From positions 40,648 to 104,647 of the forward strand of contig SFFB01000004.1 of assembly GCA_004557035.1 (NCBI GenBank): a DNA stretch of 64,000 bases, read 5' to 3'. Position 1 is the stretch's first letter. Each line of letters begins with the position of its first letter. Below, in pieces: positions 1 to 7,707 of this stretch. The notes under the pieces are model-generated. The model worked only from the letters and a program-made list of their open reading frames with translations. It did not search any database and had not been told where the DNA came from. The DNA is from Bacteroidales bacterium (GTDB lineage Bacteria; Bacteroidota; Bacteroidia; Bacteroidales; Bacteroidaceae). Made by a program: the position numbers and the translations under genes.

Positions 1-95
1 GCCTTTTCTCCAATCACACAGTCATGCGGCTGTAACTGTAATGGAAATCAACGACTTGCTGTGATTGGAGCGTTCAGACACGCTCAATCACAAAA
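1..95 (+). repeat. CAATCAC-rich dispersed repeat, copy 1
   Basis: About 90 bp beginning with a pyrimidine tract and CCAATCACACA, then GTAACTG, GTGATTGGAGCG and a final CTCAATCAC. Two further copies lie at 43171-43260 (plus) and 45891-45984 (minus). The heptamer CAATCAC recurs in both orientations within each copy. It may be cut by the window edge. No coding potential is evident. Confidence 0.7.
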
Positions 96-110
96 GAGAG
101 GGGCATAAAC

Positions 111-153
111 AAAAAAAGATTGGAAACCTTCGCGTGAAGATTTCCAATCTTTT
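111..153 (-). terminator. Terminator downstream of tRNA-Leu
   Basis: A perfect 13-bp stem (114-126 with 141-153, AAAAGATTGGAAA) and a 14-nt loop. On the minus strand it ends in a T-run just past the 3' end of the tRNA-Leu gene. The A and T flanks make it potentially bidirectional. Confidence 0.8.
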
Positions 154-154
154 G

Positions 155-236
155 TACCCAGAGCCGGGGTCGAACCGGCACGGGTTGCCCCACTGGTGTT
201 TGAGACCAGCGCGTCTACCGATTCCGCCATCTGGGC
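155..236 (-). tRNA. tRNA-Leu (anticodon CAA)
   Basis: Read on the minus strand, this is an 82-nt class II tRNA without encoded CCA. It has a 7-bp acceptor stem (GCCCAGA with TCTGGGT, opening with a G-U pair), a GGTTCGACC T-arm and a long variable arm. The anticodon loop CTCAAAC gives anticodon CAA, which reads UUG. The discriminator base is A, as expected for leucine. Its own promoter lies at 286-317 and its terminator at 111-153, so it looks monocistronic. Confidence 0.95.
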
Positions 237-285
237 TGGTGGTTTTTGCACACTGAGGCCGGGTGAGGCCTTCGTTTTGCGCTTG

Positions 286-317
286 CAAAGGTAGGCGATT
301 TTTATAAACGAACCAAA
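286..317 (-). promoter_or_regulatory. Bacteroidetes-type promoter of tRNA-Leu
   Basis: On the minus strand TTTG (317-314), a 20-bp spacer and TACCTTTG (293-286) match the -33/-7 consensus of the Bacteroidetes primary sigma factor. Transcription would begin about 40 nt before the tRNA. Confidence 0.75.
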
Positions 318-459
318 AAAGTTGGTAAAAAACTCTTGGGTTTCCCTATTTTAAGCCGTTTTTAGGCGAAGTGTAGCAGAATTATGCCTACCTTAGCCAT
401 GCTATCCAGCACATCGCTCTTAAGCCTTATTCTATTCAACCCTATAATCTCACTGACTT

Positions 460-1548
460 ATGAAAGGACTTCACGATTACTGCATCATCTTGGCCGGTGG
501 CATTGGCCGAAGACTGTGGCCCGTGAGCCGAAGGTGTATGCCTAAACAGTTCATTGACTTCACCGGCGTGGGGCGCACACTGCTCCAACAGACCTACGAC
601 CGCGTAAGCCGCTATCTCGACAGCGACCATATCTTTATTTCAACCTATAAAGACTACACCGACACGGTCAAGACGCAACTGCCTGACGTGCCGACCGAAA
701 ACATCTTGGCCGAACCCGTACAACTCTCCACGGCGCCGGCAGCGACATGGGTGTCGTGCCACATCGGCCAGATCGACCCCGATGCACGCATCATCTGCAC
801 GCCGTCAGACCAGTTTATCCAACAAGAAGACCTCTTTGCGGCTGCCATTGAGCGCGCACTCGACTTTGCCGGACGACACAGCGAGTTCGTGGCGCTGGCC
901 GTGCGCCCCACCGTGCCCAACACGGCCTATGGCTACATCCAGCGCGGCCGTGCCGGCGACGACAAAGGTATGTTTCGCGTGAAGTCTTTTGTTGAAAAAC
1001 CGGCCATCGACTATGCCAAAATGTTCGTTGAAAGCGGCGAATTTCTTTGGAACACGGGTCTTTTTGCATGGCACAACAAGACGATGATGAGCTTCGTGAG
1101 TGAGAGCTCGGATATTATGGCTGAGCGCATCAAGGAGTCTAAAGGCACGCTCACTGCCGCCGAAGAACTCGAAATCATCACGTCTTCATATCAGTCGAGC
1201 ATCCACCGCTCGCTCGACCTTATGATTTTGGAGAAAACGGAGAATGTCTACGTGATGCAGGCCGATTTTGGCTGGGCCGACGTGGGCTGCTGGCCGGAAT
1301 TATACGACGTGACTGAAAAAGACAACGACGGCAACGCCCTGTTGCAAGGTGCCGGCACAATGCTGACAAACTGCCGCGACAATCTCATCCGCCTGCCGAA
1401 GGATATGGCTGCGGTGGTGAGCGGTCTGAACGGTTATCTCATCGCCATCGAGGGCAACGTGCTCGTGGTCTGTCCCAACACCGACCCCACCGTGACACGC
1501 AAACTTTCCGGCGAAGCACTCATCAAGTTGGGCGAAGATTTTGTCTAA
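460..1548 (+). CDS. manC: Mannose-1-phosphate guanylyltransferase
   Basis: Makes GDP-mannose from mannose-1-phosphate and GTP in the cytoplasm, for mannose- or fucose-containing surface glycans. The nucleotidyltransferase signature GGIGRRLWPVSRRCMPKQF spans residues 13-31, and a FVEKP sugar-nucleotide motif lies near residue 178. At 362 residues it is the short single-domain form, without the C-terminal mannose-6-phosphate isomerase cupin of two-domain ManC/AlgA enzymes. The ATG at 460 is the only start that keeps the full nucleotide-binding N-terminus. It stands alone, closed by a strong hairpin at 1563-1608. No good promoter match was found upstream (TACCTTAG at 389-396 is imperfect). It may feed the polysaccharide cluster at 7.7-13.7 kb, but that link is inference. 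Confidence 0.93.
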   Translation: MKGLHDYCIILAGGIGRRLWPVSRRCMPKQFIDFTGVGRTLLQQTYDRVSRYLDSDHIFISTYKDYTDTVKTQLPDVPTENILAEPVQLSTAPAATWVSCHIGQIDPDARIICTPSDQFIQQEDLFAAAIERALDFAGRHSEFVALAVRPTVPNTAYGYIQRGRAGDDKGMFRVKSFVEKPAIDYAKMFVESGEFLWNTGLFAWHNKTMMSFVSESSDIMAERIKESKGTLTAAEELEIITSSYQSSIHRSLDLMILEKTENVYVMQADFGWADVGCWPELYDVTEKDNDGNALLQGAGTMLTNCRDNLIRLPKDMAAVVSGLNGYLIAIEGNVLVVCPNTDPTVTRKLSGEALIKLGEDFV

Positions 1549-1562
1549 TCCCAACAGACGTC

Positions 1563-1608
1563 AAACAAAGGCGGCCTTGCACCAAAGCGTGTGAGGCCGC
1601 CTTTGTTT
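1563..1608. terminator. Strong hairpin terminator after manC
   Basis: A 15-bp perfect stem (AAACAAAGGCGGCCT, 1563-1577, with its complement at 1594-1608) followed by T-rich DNA. The leading AAACAAAG makes it usable from either side. No gene is visible between it and argB (1609-2077). That stretch holds only the 21-bp-phased motif cluster and the argB promoter. Confidence 0.8.
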
Positions 1609-1770
1609 CATTGAGATTTTGTCTCGTTTAAAAATGGCGGTCGTCTGTGACAAATTTATGGGTAATGAGGGCAAACTTTTTTTGCAAGGCTGAAAAAACG
1701 GTCCAAAGACATGGCAGAATGGGCCGATTAGACAAAAAATGGCGCAAAACAAGGCGAAATGTTGACGGGA

Positions 1771-1820
1771 ATAAGGACAGAATTTTCTCTCATAAGGACA
1801 GTTTTGCGTGTCATAAGGCC
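1771..1820 (+). repeat. ATAAGG motif array, 21-bp period (cluster 1)
   Basis: Three direct copies of ATAAGG(A/C)C start at 1771, 1792 and 1813, exactly 21 bp apart, in unrelated spacer sequence. The same core at the same spacing recurs at 43433-43480 and 57553-57579, with an inverted pair at 24651-24682. Two helical turns between copies would put all sites on one face of the DNA. Confidence 0.65.
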
Positions 1821-1985
1821 CGCAGACACGAATGAGACAAAAAAAGAGAGACCGACGGGGCCTCCTTTTTTTGCTCTACCGAAAGATACGATGAAAACGC
1901 CATCTCCAAAAAGACACATCCACACCCCGACCGCCCAAAAGTCGGCCTTCGGTCCGTTTGTGCCGGCCGGTCGGGCAACCACACC

Positions 1986-2015
1986 TTGCCACGCGGTGTT
2001 TTTTTGCTACTTTTG
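1986..2015 (+). promoter_or_regulatory. Promoter of argB
   Basis: TTG (1986-1988), a 19-bp spacer and TACTTTTG (2008-2015) match the Bacteroidetes -33/-7 pattern, 62 bp before the argB start. A small ACACC/GGTGT hairpin followed by seven T overlaps the -33 region and may insulate it from upstream transcription. Confidence 0.65.
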
Positions 2016-2077
2016 CATATTCATAGCGTCGTGCCACGGCCCATGAGCCAACGCCGACGGCTACACAAGCTTAAACC

Positions 2078-2905
2078 ATGACTCTTATGCACACTCCTGT
2101 TACCCAACGCCAACCGCTGACCGTAGTCAAAGTGGGCGGTAAAATCGTAGAAAACGACGCAGCCCTCGCGGACTTGGTCAAGAAATTTGCCGCCCTGCCG
2201 GGACGTAAAGTGTTGGTACACGGCGGCGGACGCACAGCCACCGACATTGCAGCCCGTCTGGGCATTGAGACACAGATGGTGGCCGGCCGCCGCGTGACCG
2301 ATGCCGAGATGCTCCGGGTGGTCACGATGGTCTATGCCGGACTGGTCAACAAAAACGTGGTGGCCCAACTGGAAGCTGCCGGAACAACGGCGCTGGGCCT
2401 GACGGGTGCCGACATGGACGTGGTGCGTGCTCACAAGCGCACGGGAACGGCCGTAGACTATGGCTTTGTAGGCGACGTCGACGCCGTCGACGGCCACCGG
2501 CTCTCAGGTCTCATCGAGACGGGCGTGGTGCCGGTGATGGCACCGCTCACCCACGATGGTCACGGCACCATGCTCAACACCAATGCCGACACCATGGCAT
2601 CTGAGGTGGCCAAAGCCTTGGCTGCCGTGGGCTATGACGTGAAACTGGTGTTTTGCTTTGAGTTTGCCGGAGTCTTGGCCGACCCTGCCGACGAGAGGAG
2701 CGTCATCCAGACCATCGACCACAAGAGTTTCGAGCAGTTGCGTGCTGACGGCACGGTGTCGGGCGGTATGCTACCCAAACTCGAAAACTGTCTCGGTGCC
2801 ATCGATGCCGGCGTGGCCGAGGTGGTCATTACCCGAGCCGACCTCATCGGGCTTCCGGGCGGCACAAGCATCCGAAAAAACGCCGATGAAATCGGCCAAA
2901 ATTAA
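2078..2905 (+). CDS. argB: Acetylglutamate kinase (possibly N-succinylglutamate kinase)
   Basis: Phosphorylates the gamma-carboxylate of an N-acylated glutamate in arginine biosynthesis. It is an amino-acid kinase family protein: the phosphate-binding VVKVGGK motif is at residues 16-22, HGGG at 48-51 and the substrate loop GRRVTDAEMLRVV near 70-82. Its 275 residues fit the family. An internal ATG at 2087 is an alternative start. In Bacteroides fragilis the arginine route uses succinylated intermediates, so the natural substrate here may be N-succinylglutamate. An ArgE-like deacylase is encoded at 57720-58811. The next gene starts 4 nt after the stop, suggesting co-transcription with the U32 peptidase, although no shared function is obvious. 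Confidence 0.93.
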   Translation: MTLMHTPVTQRQPLTVVKVGGKIVENDAALADLVKKFAALPGRKVLVHGGGRTATDIAARLGIETQMVAGRRVTDAEMLRVVTMVYAGLVNKNVVAQLEAAGTTALGLTGADMDVVRAHKRTGTAVDYGFVGDVDAVDGHRLSGLIETGVVPVMAPLTHDGHGTMLNTNADTMASEVAKALAAVGYDVKLVFCFEFAGVLADPADERSVIQTIDHKSFEQLRADGTVSGGMLPKLENCLGAIDAGVAEVVITRADLIGLPGGTSIRKNADEIGQN

Positions 2906-2909
2906 CCCA

Positions 2910-4157
2910 ATGGCATTCAAGATGACAACCCAACACGAAGTGATGGCACCGGCTGGCTCTCGCGAGTCACTTGCCGCCGCGCTCAAGGCCGGAGCCGACT
3001 CGGTCTATTTCGGCATTGAGGCCCTCAACATGCGTGCTCATTCGGCCAGCCGCTTCACCATAGACGACCTGCACGAGATTGCCGCCACCTGCCGCGAGCA
3101 GGGCGTGAAGTCTTATCTCACGGTCAACACCATCATATACGACGAAGACCTCGACCTCATGCGCCGCATCTGCGACGCTGCTCTCGAGGCGGGCATATCG
3201 GCAGTGATAGCGGCCGACGTGGCTGTGTTGGCTTATTGCCGTACCATCGGCCTCGAAGTGCATCTTTCCACGCAGCTCAACATCTCCAACGTCGAAGCCC
3301 TGCGGTTTTATGCGGCTTTTGCCGACGTGGTGGTGCTGGCTCGCGAGCTCAACATGACTCAGGTGGCAGCCATTGCCAAGGCCATCGACGACGAGAATAT
3401 TTGTGGTCCCGGCGGTGAGCGCATCCGCATCGAGATGTTTTGTCACGGAGCCTTGTGTATGGCTGTGAGCGGCAAATGCTATATGTCGCTCGACAATCTC
3501 GGTCGCTCGGCCAATCGCGGTGAATGCATGCAGGTGTGCCGCCGCAGCTACACCGTGCGCGACCGTGAGACGGGCGTCGAACTGGATGTGGACAACAAAT
3601 ACATCATGAGCCCCAAAGACCTCAAAACCATCGGTTTCATCGACAAAATGATGCAGGCCGGCGTGAGTGTGTTCAAGATTGAAGGCCGTGCACGCTCAGC
3701 CGAATATGTCTACACGGTGGTGAAGTGCTACAAAGAAGCCATTGAAGCCGTCAAGGCCGGCACCTTCTCTCCAGACAAAGTCAAGGCTTGGGACGAGCGT
3801 CTGGCCTCGGTGTTCAATCGCGGCTTTTGGGACGGCTACTACCTGGGGCAACGCTTGGGCGAATGGAGCGCCACCTACGGCTCTTCGGCCACCGAGCGCA
3901 AAGTCTACATCGGTAAGGGCGTGAAATATTTCTCGCGCCTCGGCGTGGGCGAGTTTTATCTCGAAGCCGGCGACATCTGCAAAGGCGACCGCTTGGTCAT
4001 CATCGGGCCCACAACGGGCGTGATTTATGTGACGGCCGACGAAATCCATCTCGACGACGGACCCGTTGAAATCGGCAAAAAAGGTCAGGCTGTGGCCATT
4101 GCCGTACCCGAAAAGATACGGCCGTCAGACCGCATCTATAAACTGGTGAAAGCCTGA
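2910..4157 (+). CDS. U32 family peptidase / RlhA-like
   Basis: A cytoplasmic U32 family protein of 415 residues. N-terminal MAPAGSRESLAAALKAGAD, with GADSVYFG, is typical of the TIM-barrel-like core. The family signature EMFCHGALCMAVSGKCYMS lies at about residues 175-193 with its conserved cysteines, and further cysteines (GECMQVC) follow. Known relatives include collagenase PrtC, UbiU/UbiV and the 23S rRNA hydroxylation factor RlhA/YegQ. The cysteines often carry an iron-sulfur cluster, so peptidase activity should not be assumed. The open frame extends 5' inside argB. I chose the ATG at 2910, just after the argB stop at 2905. ATGs at 2886 (overlapping argB), 2922 and 2943 are alternatives. 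Confidence 0.88.
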   Translation: MAFKMTTQHEVMAPAGSRESLAAALKAGADSVYFGIEALNMRAHSASRFTIDDLHEIAATCREQGVKSYLTVNTIIYDEDLDLMRRICDAALEAGISAVIAADVAVLAYCRTIGLEVHLSTQLNISNVEALRFYAAFADVVVLARELNMTQVAAIAKAIDDENICGPGGERIRIEMFCHGALCMAVSGKCYMSLDNLGRSANRGECMQVCRRSYTVRDRETGVELDVDNKYIMSPKDLKTIGFIDKMMQAGVSVFKIEGRARSAEYVYTVVKCYKEAIEAVKAGTFSPDKVKAWDERLASVFNRGFWDGYYLGQRLGEWSATYGSSATERKVYIGKGVKYFSRLGVGEFYLEAGDICKGDRLVIIGPTTGVIYVTADEIHLDDGPVEIGKKGQAVAIAVPEKIRPSDRIYKLVKA

Positions 4158-4280
4158 CGCCGCCACCGAGCCCAACATTCCCATTCCATCGACAATATCA
4201 ACCTTTGAGCAAGGCAGAGGCATGGCCGACATATTTATTTGATTGGCCCATACCGCGCCACAGCCAAAAGCAACATACGT

Positions 4281-4904
4281 ATGAACCTTCTATTCGACTT
4301 CGGCGGTGTCTTGGTCGACCTCGACAAGCAACGCTGCATCAAGGCCTTTGAGCAAATCGGCTTCGACGTGAGACCCTACATCGGCACCTTTGCCCAAGCC
4401 GGCATCCTCTCGGCACTCGAGCGTGGCGAAGTGACGCTTGATGAATTTTGCGACCGTCTGAGGGCCGACTCCGGCCTGCACCACATCACCAACGACCAAA
4501 TCATACAGGCTTGGGAGAGTTACTTAGTGAGCGTGCCGGCCGACCGCCTCGACATGCTACTGCGCATTGGCCGCCACTACCCTACCTACGTGTTGAGCAA
4601 TACCAACATCGTGCACTGGAACATGGCCCGCAACGGCCTTTTCCAATATCAAGGCCACGACCTGCCCGACTTCTTCCGCCGCGCTTTCCTCTCATACGAG
4701 CTGGGCGTTGAGAAGCCCTCGGCGGCCATCTATAAGGCTGTGGTGGAAGGCATCGGTTGTCGGCCCGAAGAGATACTTTTCTTTGATGACTGCGAGGAAA
4801 ATTGCGAAGCTGCCCGTGCCTGTGGTCTGCAAGCCCGACTGGCTCCCGCCGGTGGCGAATGGCTCAAATATTTCACCGCCGACGGCATTTATATCCCCGC
4901 ATGA
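4281..4904 (+). CDS. HAD-superfamily hydrolase, YihX-like phosphatase
   Basis: A 207-residue HAD phosphatase of the class related to YihX (alpha-glucose-1-phosphate phosphatase) and the N-terminal domain of soluble epoxide hydrolase. The motifs are visible in order: nucleophile Asp6 in DFGGVLVDLD (the +2 position is Gly, as in YihX-like proteins), motif II SNTN near residue 106, a conserved Lys in GVEKPS, and motif IV FFDDCEEN near residue 167. The ATG at 4281 begins directly at the first HAD strand. The stop overlaps the ribF start (ATGA, 4901-4904), so this is the first gene of a translationally coupled operon. It may dephosphorylate a flavin-pathway intermediate such as 5-amino-6-ribitylamino-uracil phosphate, but that rests only on proximity to ribF. 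Confidence 0.87.
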   Translation: MNLLFDFGGVLVDLDKQRCIKAFEQIGFDVRPYIGTFAQAGILSALERGEVTLDEFCDRLRADSGLHHITNDQIIQAWESYLVSVPADRLDMLLRIGRHYPTYVLSNTNIVHWNMARNGLFQYQGHDLPDFFRRAFLSYELGVEKPSAAIYKAVVEGIGCRPEEILFFDDCEENCEAARACGLQARLAPAGGEWLKYFTADGIYIPA

Positions 4905-5875
4905 ACTTCACCAGGCTTGACTTCACAACCTGCAGCGACCGCCCCATGGCTGCGACCATCGGCTTTTTCGACGGTCTGCACCTCGGACACCGCCATCTCA
5001 TCGACCAACTCAAAACAGTGGCCGACGAACGGGGATTGTGCACTATGGCCGTGACCTTCGGCCGGCATCCCCGGAAGGTCTTGAAGTCGGACTATCGGCC
5101 CCAACTGCTCACCGACACCGCCGAAAAGACCACCCTGCTCCGACAGTCGGGCCTTGACGCCTGCACGCTCTTGGATTTCACGACACAAATGGCCGCCATG
5201 ACAGCACGCGAGTTTATGACCGAGATTTTGATGGGGCAGCTGGGCGTCAAGGTGTTGCTCATGGGCTACGACCACCACTTTGGCTGCGACCGTGGCTTAG
5301 GCTTTGACGACTACCAAACCATTGGCCGCTCATATGGCATGGAAGTGATACAGGCCACGCCGCTCATCGTGGACGGTCAAGCCGTGAGTTCGTCGCGCAT
5401 CAGGCGACTTGTAGCCGAGGGCAGCATTCAAGCGGCAGCCCGACTATTGGGACGTTATTACGCCATTAGCGGCACAGTGACCGAAGGGCACAAAGTGGGG
5501 CGGCAATTAGGTTTCCCCACGGCTAACATACAGCCCGCCGATGCCGAACGGCTCATACCCTCAAGCGGTGTCTATGCCGTCTGGGCCGAGGCCGGTGGTC
5601 GCTACCACGAGGCAATGCTCAACATCGGCCATCGCCCCACCCTGCACAACGGCAACGACCTTTCCATCGAAGCCCACTTGTTTGACTTCGCCGACAACCT
5701 CTACGGACAACACCTCACCCTACACCTCGTCGACCGCCTCCGCGACGAACGGCAGTTTGACAGCCTCGACAGTCTCGCCCAACAAATCGGTCGCGACGCC
5801 GAACAAACCCTCAACCTTCTGAAACAATGCTCAAACCCTTCATCATATTTCTCGGATTTATCGTCTACCAGATAG
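4901..5875 (+). CDS. ribF: Bifunctional riboflavin kinase / FAD synthetase
   Basis: Converts riboflavin to FMN and FMN to FAD. The N-terminal adenylyltransferase domain has GFFDGLHLGH (about residues 20-29, an HxGH-type nucleotide-binding site) and SSSRIRRLVAEG. The C-terminal riboflavin kinase domain has GHKVGRQLGFPTANI followed by NIGHRPT. Its 324 residues are usual for the family. The ATG at 4901 overlaps the upstream HAD gene by 4 nt. The last 49 nt overlap the start of the CPBP protease gene, an unusually long overlap. No FMN riboswitch is visible, consistent with its internal position in the operon. Confidence 0.93.
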   Translation: MNFTRLDFTTCSDRPMAATIGFFDGLHLGHRHLIDQLKTVADERGLCTMAVTFGRHPRKVLKSDYRPQLLTDTAEKTTLLRQSGLDACTLLDFTTQMAAMTAREFMTEILMGQLGVKVLLMGYDHHFGCDRGLGFDDYQTIGRSYGMEVIQATPLIVDGQAVSSSRIRRLVAEGSIQAAARLLGRYYAISGTVTEGHKVGRQLGFPTANIQPADAERLIPSSGVYAVWAEAGGRYHEAMLNIGHRPTLHNGNDLSIEAHLFDFADNLYGQHLTLHLVDRLRDERQFDSLDSLAQQIGRDAEQTLNLLKQCSNPSSYFSDLSSTR

Positions 5876-6612
5876 TGGCCTCGGCCATTGCTTTGGTGTG
5901 GGGCAAAATCACTTCGGCCGACCCCGACAAAGTGGTCGACCCCACCGCCCACCAGTTTGCCGTGGGCATGGCCATAGCGGCAGTGCTTTATGCCGCCGTG
6001 CTGTGGGCGGCCAAAGGCATTCGACGCCGGCCATTCAACACGGCACAAAAACTGTCGGCCGGCACCTGGGTAAGCGCCATGGTGGGGTTTATGCTCTTTG
6101 CTTTCGGCCTGTCGACAGCTTTATCGTCGTTGGGCCTCTCCGACGGCGGCACCGGCGAGTTGTTCGGCGAGATGAAGACAGACGCCATCGGCTTGTTGAT
6201 GCTCGTAGTCGTCGGACCACTGCTTGAGGAACTGGTTTTCCGTGAAGGCATTCAGCGCTCCCTCTCCAAGCGTTTCATGCCCGTGATGGCTGCCTTAATC
6301 AGCGCTACCACATTCGGGCTCATCCATTTCAACCCCCTGCAAACGGTGTCGGCCATGATGCTGGGCTTTGTGCTCGGTCTGCTCTATATGCGTGCCGGCG
6401 ACATCCGCCTGTGCCTCACCTGCCACATCGTCAACAACGACCTCGGCGTGCTCCTGCTCTGTTTCCCAACCATTGAAGCCGACCTAAACCAGACGGGAGC
6501 CTTAGGCACCAGCCTCATCGGCCTCACACTGATGGCCACAGGCGGCCTCATCCTTTGGAAAGGCGCATCAATCAATCGCAAACTATTACTCCAACCACCT
6601 CACTCACTATGA
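5827..6612 (+). CDS. CPBP family intramembrane glutamic endopeptidase
   Basis: A polytopic membrane protein of 261 residues with several hydrophobic helices (residues 3-24, 40-58, 75-95, 118-136, 150-168, 175-190, 225-245). The CPBP/Abi signature is complete: EELVFREG with paired Glu134-Glu135 and Arg139, FGLIHF with a conserved His, and a third site CHIVNND. Relatives include Rce1 CAAX proteases and bacterial proteins acting in bacteriocin immunity or membrane proteolysis. The substrate is unknown. It starts inside the 3' end of ribF (49-nt overlap, different frame). Its stop overlaps the dus start by ATGA (6609-6612), so expression is probably coupled. Confidence 0.87.
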   Translation: MLKPFIIFLGFIVYQIVASAIALVWGKITSADPDKVVDPTAHQFAVGMAIAAVLYAAVLWAAKGIRRRPFNTAQKLSAGTWVSAMVGFMLFAFGLSTALSSLGLSDGGTGELFGEMKTDAIGLLMLVVVGPLLEELVFREGIQRSLSKRFMPVMAALISATTFGLIHFNPLQTVSAMMLGFVLGLLYMRAGDIRLCLTCHIVNNDLGVLLLCFPTIEADLNQTGALGTSLIGLTLMATGGLILWKGASINRKLLLQPPHSL

Positions 6613-7643
6613 TAATAGGCCATATCAATCTTGGGCCCCGCCCCGTCTTACTGGCACCAATGGAAGACGTGACCGACATCGGGTTTCGTCTGCTCTGCCG
6701 GCGTCTGGGCGCATCAATGGTCTACTCGGAATTTGTGGCGGCCGACGCCCTTGTACGCATGGTGAGTCGCAGTCTCGACAAACTCACCGTTTGTGACGAA
6801 GAGCGCCCCGTGGTCATACAAATCTACGGCAAAGACCCCGTTGCCGTCCGCGACGCCGCCCAGATTGTCGAAGAGCGCGCCCATCCCGACATCATCGACC
6901 TTAATTTCGGTTGTCCTGTGAAGCGCGTGGCCGGCAAAGGAGCCGGTGCGGGCATGTTGCAAAACGTGCCGCTCATGCTGGAGATTACCCGTGCCGTGGT
7001 CGACGCAGTGAAACTGCCCGTCACGGTCAAAACCCGTTTGGGTTGGGACGCTTCGCAAAAAATCATCGTGCCGCTGGCCGAACAGCTCCAAGACTGCGGC
7101 ATCAGCGCACTCACCATTCACGGCCGCACAAGAGCACAGATGTATACCGGCCAAGCCGACTGGAGCCTCATCGGCGAGGTGAAGCGCAATCCGCACATAC
7201 ACATCCCCATCATCGGCAACGGCGACATCACGTCGGCCGAGGGGGCCGTCAAGGCATTCGACGACTACGGCGTCGATGCCATAATGGTGGGACGTGCCAC
7301 CTTTGGCCGCCCATGGATTTTCAAAGAGATACACGACGCGCTCCATAGCGACGACCACGCCGTGGACCAAGCCATTGAGAGCGAATATGCTCCCATGACG
7401 GCCGACTGGAAACTTGATGTGCTCAAAGAGCAGGTCAGACAGAGTGTGGCACGCATCGACGAATACCGCGGCATATTGCACATACGCCGCCACTTGGCCG
7501 CCACGCCGCTCTTCAAGGGCCTGCCCGATTTCCGTCAGACCCGCATTGCCATGCTACGCGCCGAAACGGTGGAGAGTCTCTTTGAAATTATGGAGTCTAC
7601 CCGTCCGCTCATCCGCGCCGCCGAAACGGCTCAACGCGCATAG
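6609..7643 (+). CDS. tRNA-dihydrouridine synthase (DusB-like)
   Basis: An FMN-dependent enzyme that reduces uridines in the tRNA D-loop. Its 344 residues form a TIM-barrel domain with APMEDVTDIGFR (residues 16-27), NFGCPVKRVAGKGAGAGML with catalytic Cys102, IHGRTRAQMYTG, the phosphate-binding loop IGNGDI, and MVGRATFGRPW. An alpha-helical C-terminal domain follows. The ATG at 6609 is the natural start just before strand 1 and overlaps the CPBP stop by 4 nt. An FMN enzyme in the same operon as ribF (FMN synthesis) is a plausible functional link. Which uridine is modified cannot be read from the sequence. Confidence 0.92.
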   Translation: MIIGHINLGPRPVLLAPMEDVTDIGFRLLCRRLGASMVYSEFVAADALVRMVSRSLDKLTVCDEERPVVIQIYGKDPVAVRDAAQIVEERAHPDIIDLNFGCPVKRVAGKGAGAGMLQNVPLMLEITRAVVDAVKLPVTVKTRLGWDASQKIIVPLAEQLQDCGISALTIHGRTRAQMYTGQADWSLIGEVKRNPHIHIPIIGNGDITSAEGAVKAFDDYGVDAIMVGRATFGRPWIFKEIHDALHSDDHAVDQAIESEYAPMTADWKLDVLKEQVRQSVARIDEYRGILHIRRHLAATPLFKGLPDFRQTRIAMLRAETVESLFEIMESTRPLIRAAETAQRA

Positions 7644-7707
7644 TCCAACAATCCGTTATATTTAACCGCCGGACCGACACAAGGCCGGCCGACACAGACA
7701 AGACAAG

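Noticed and set aside
4901..4960. An FMN riboswitch before ribF
   Set aside because: ribF is internal to an operon with a 4-nt overlap to the upstream gene, and no conserved RFN element motifs were seen.
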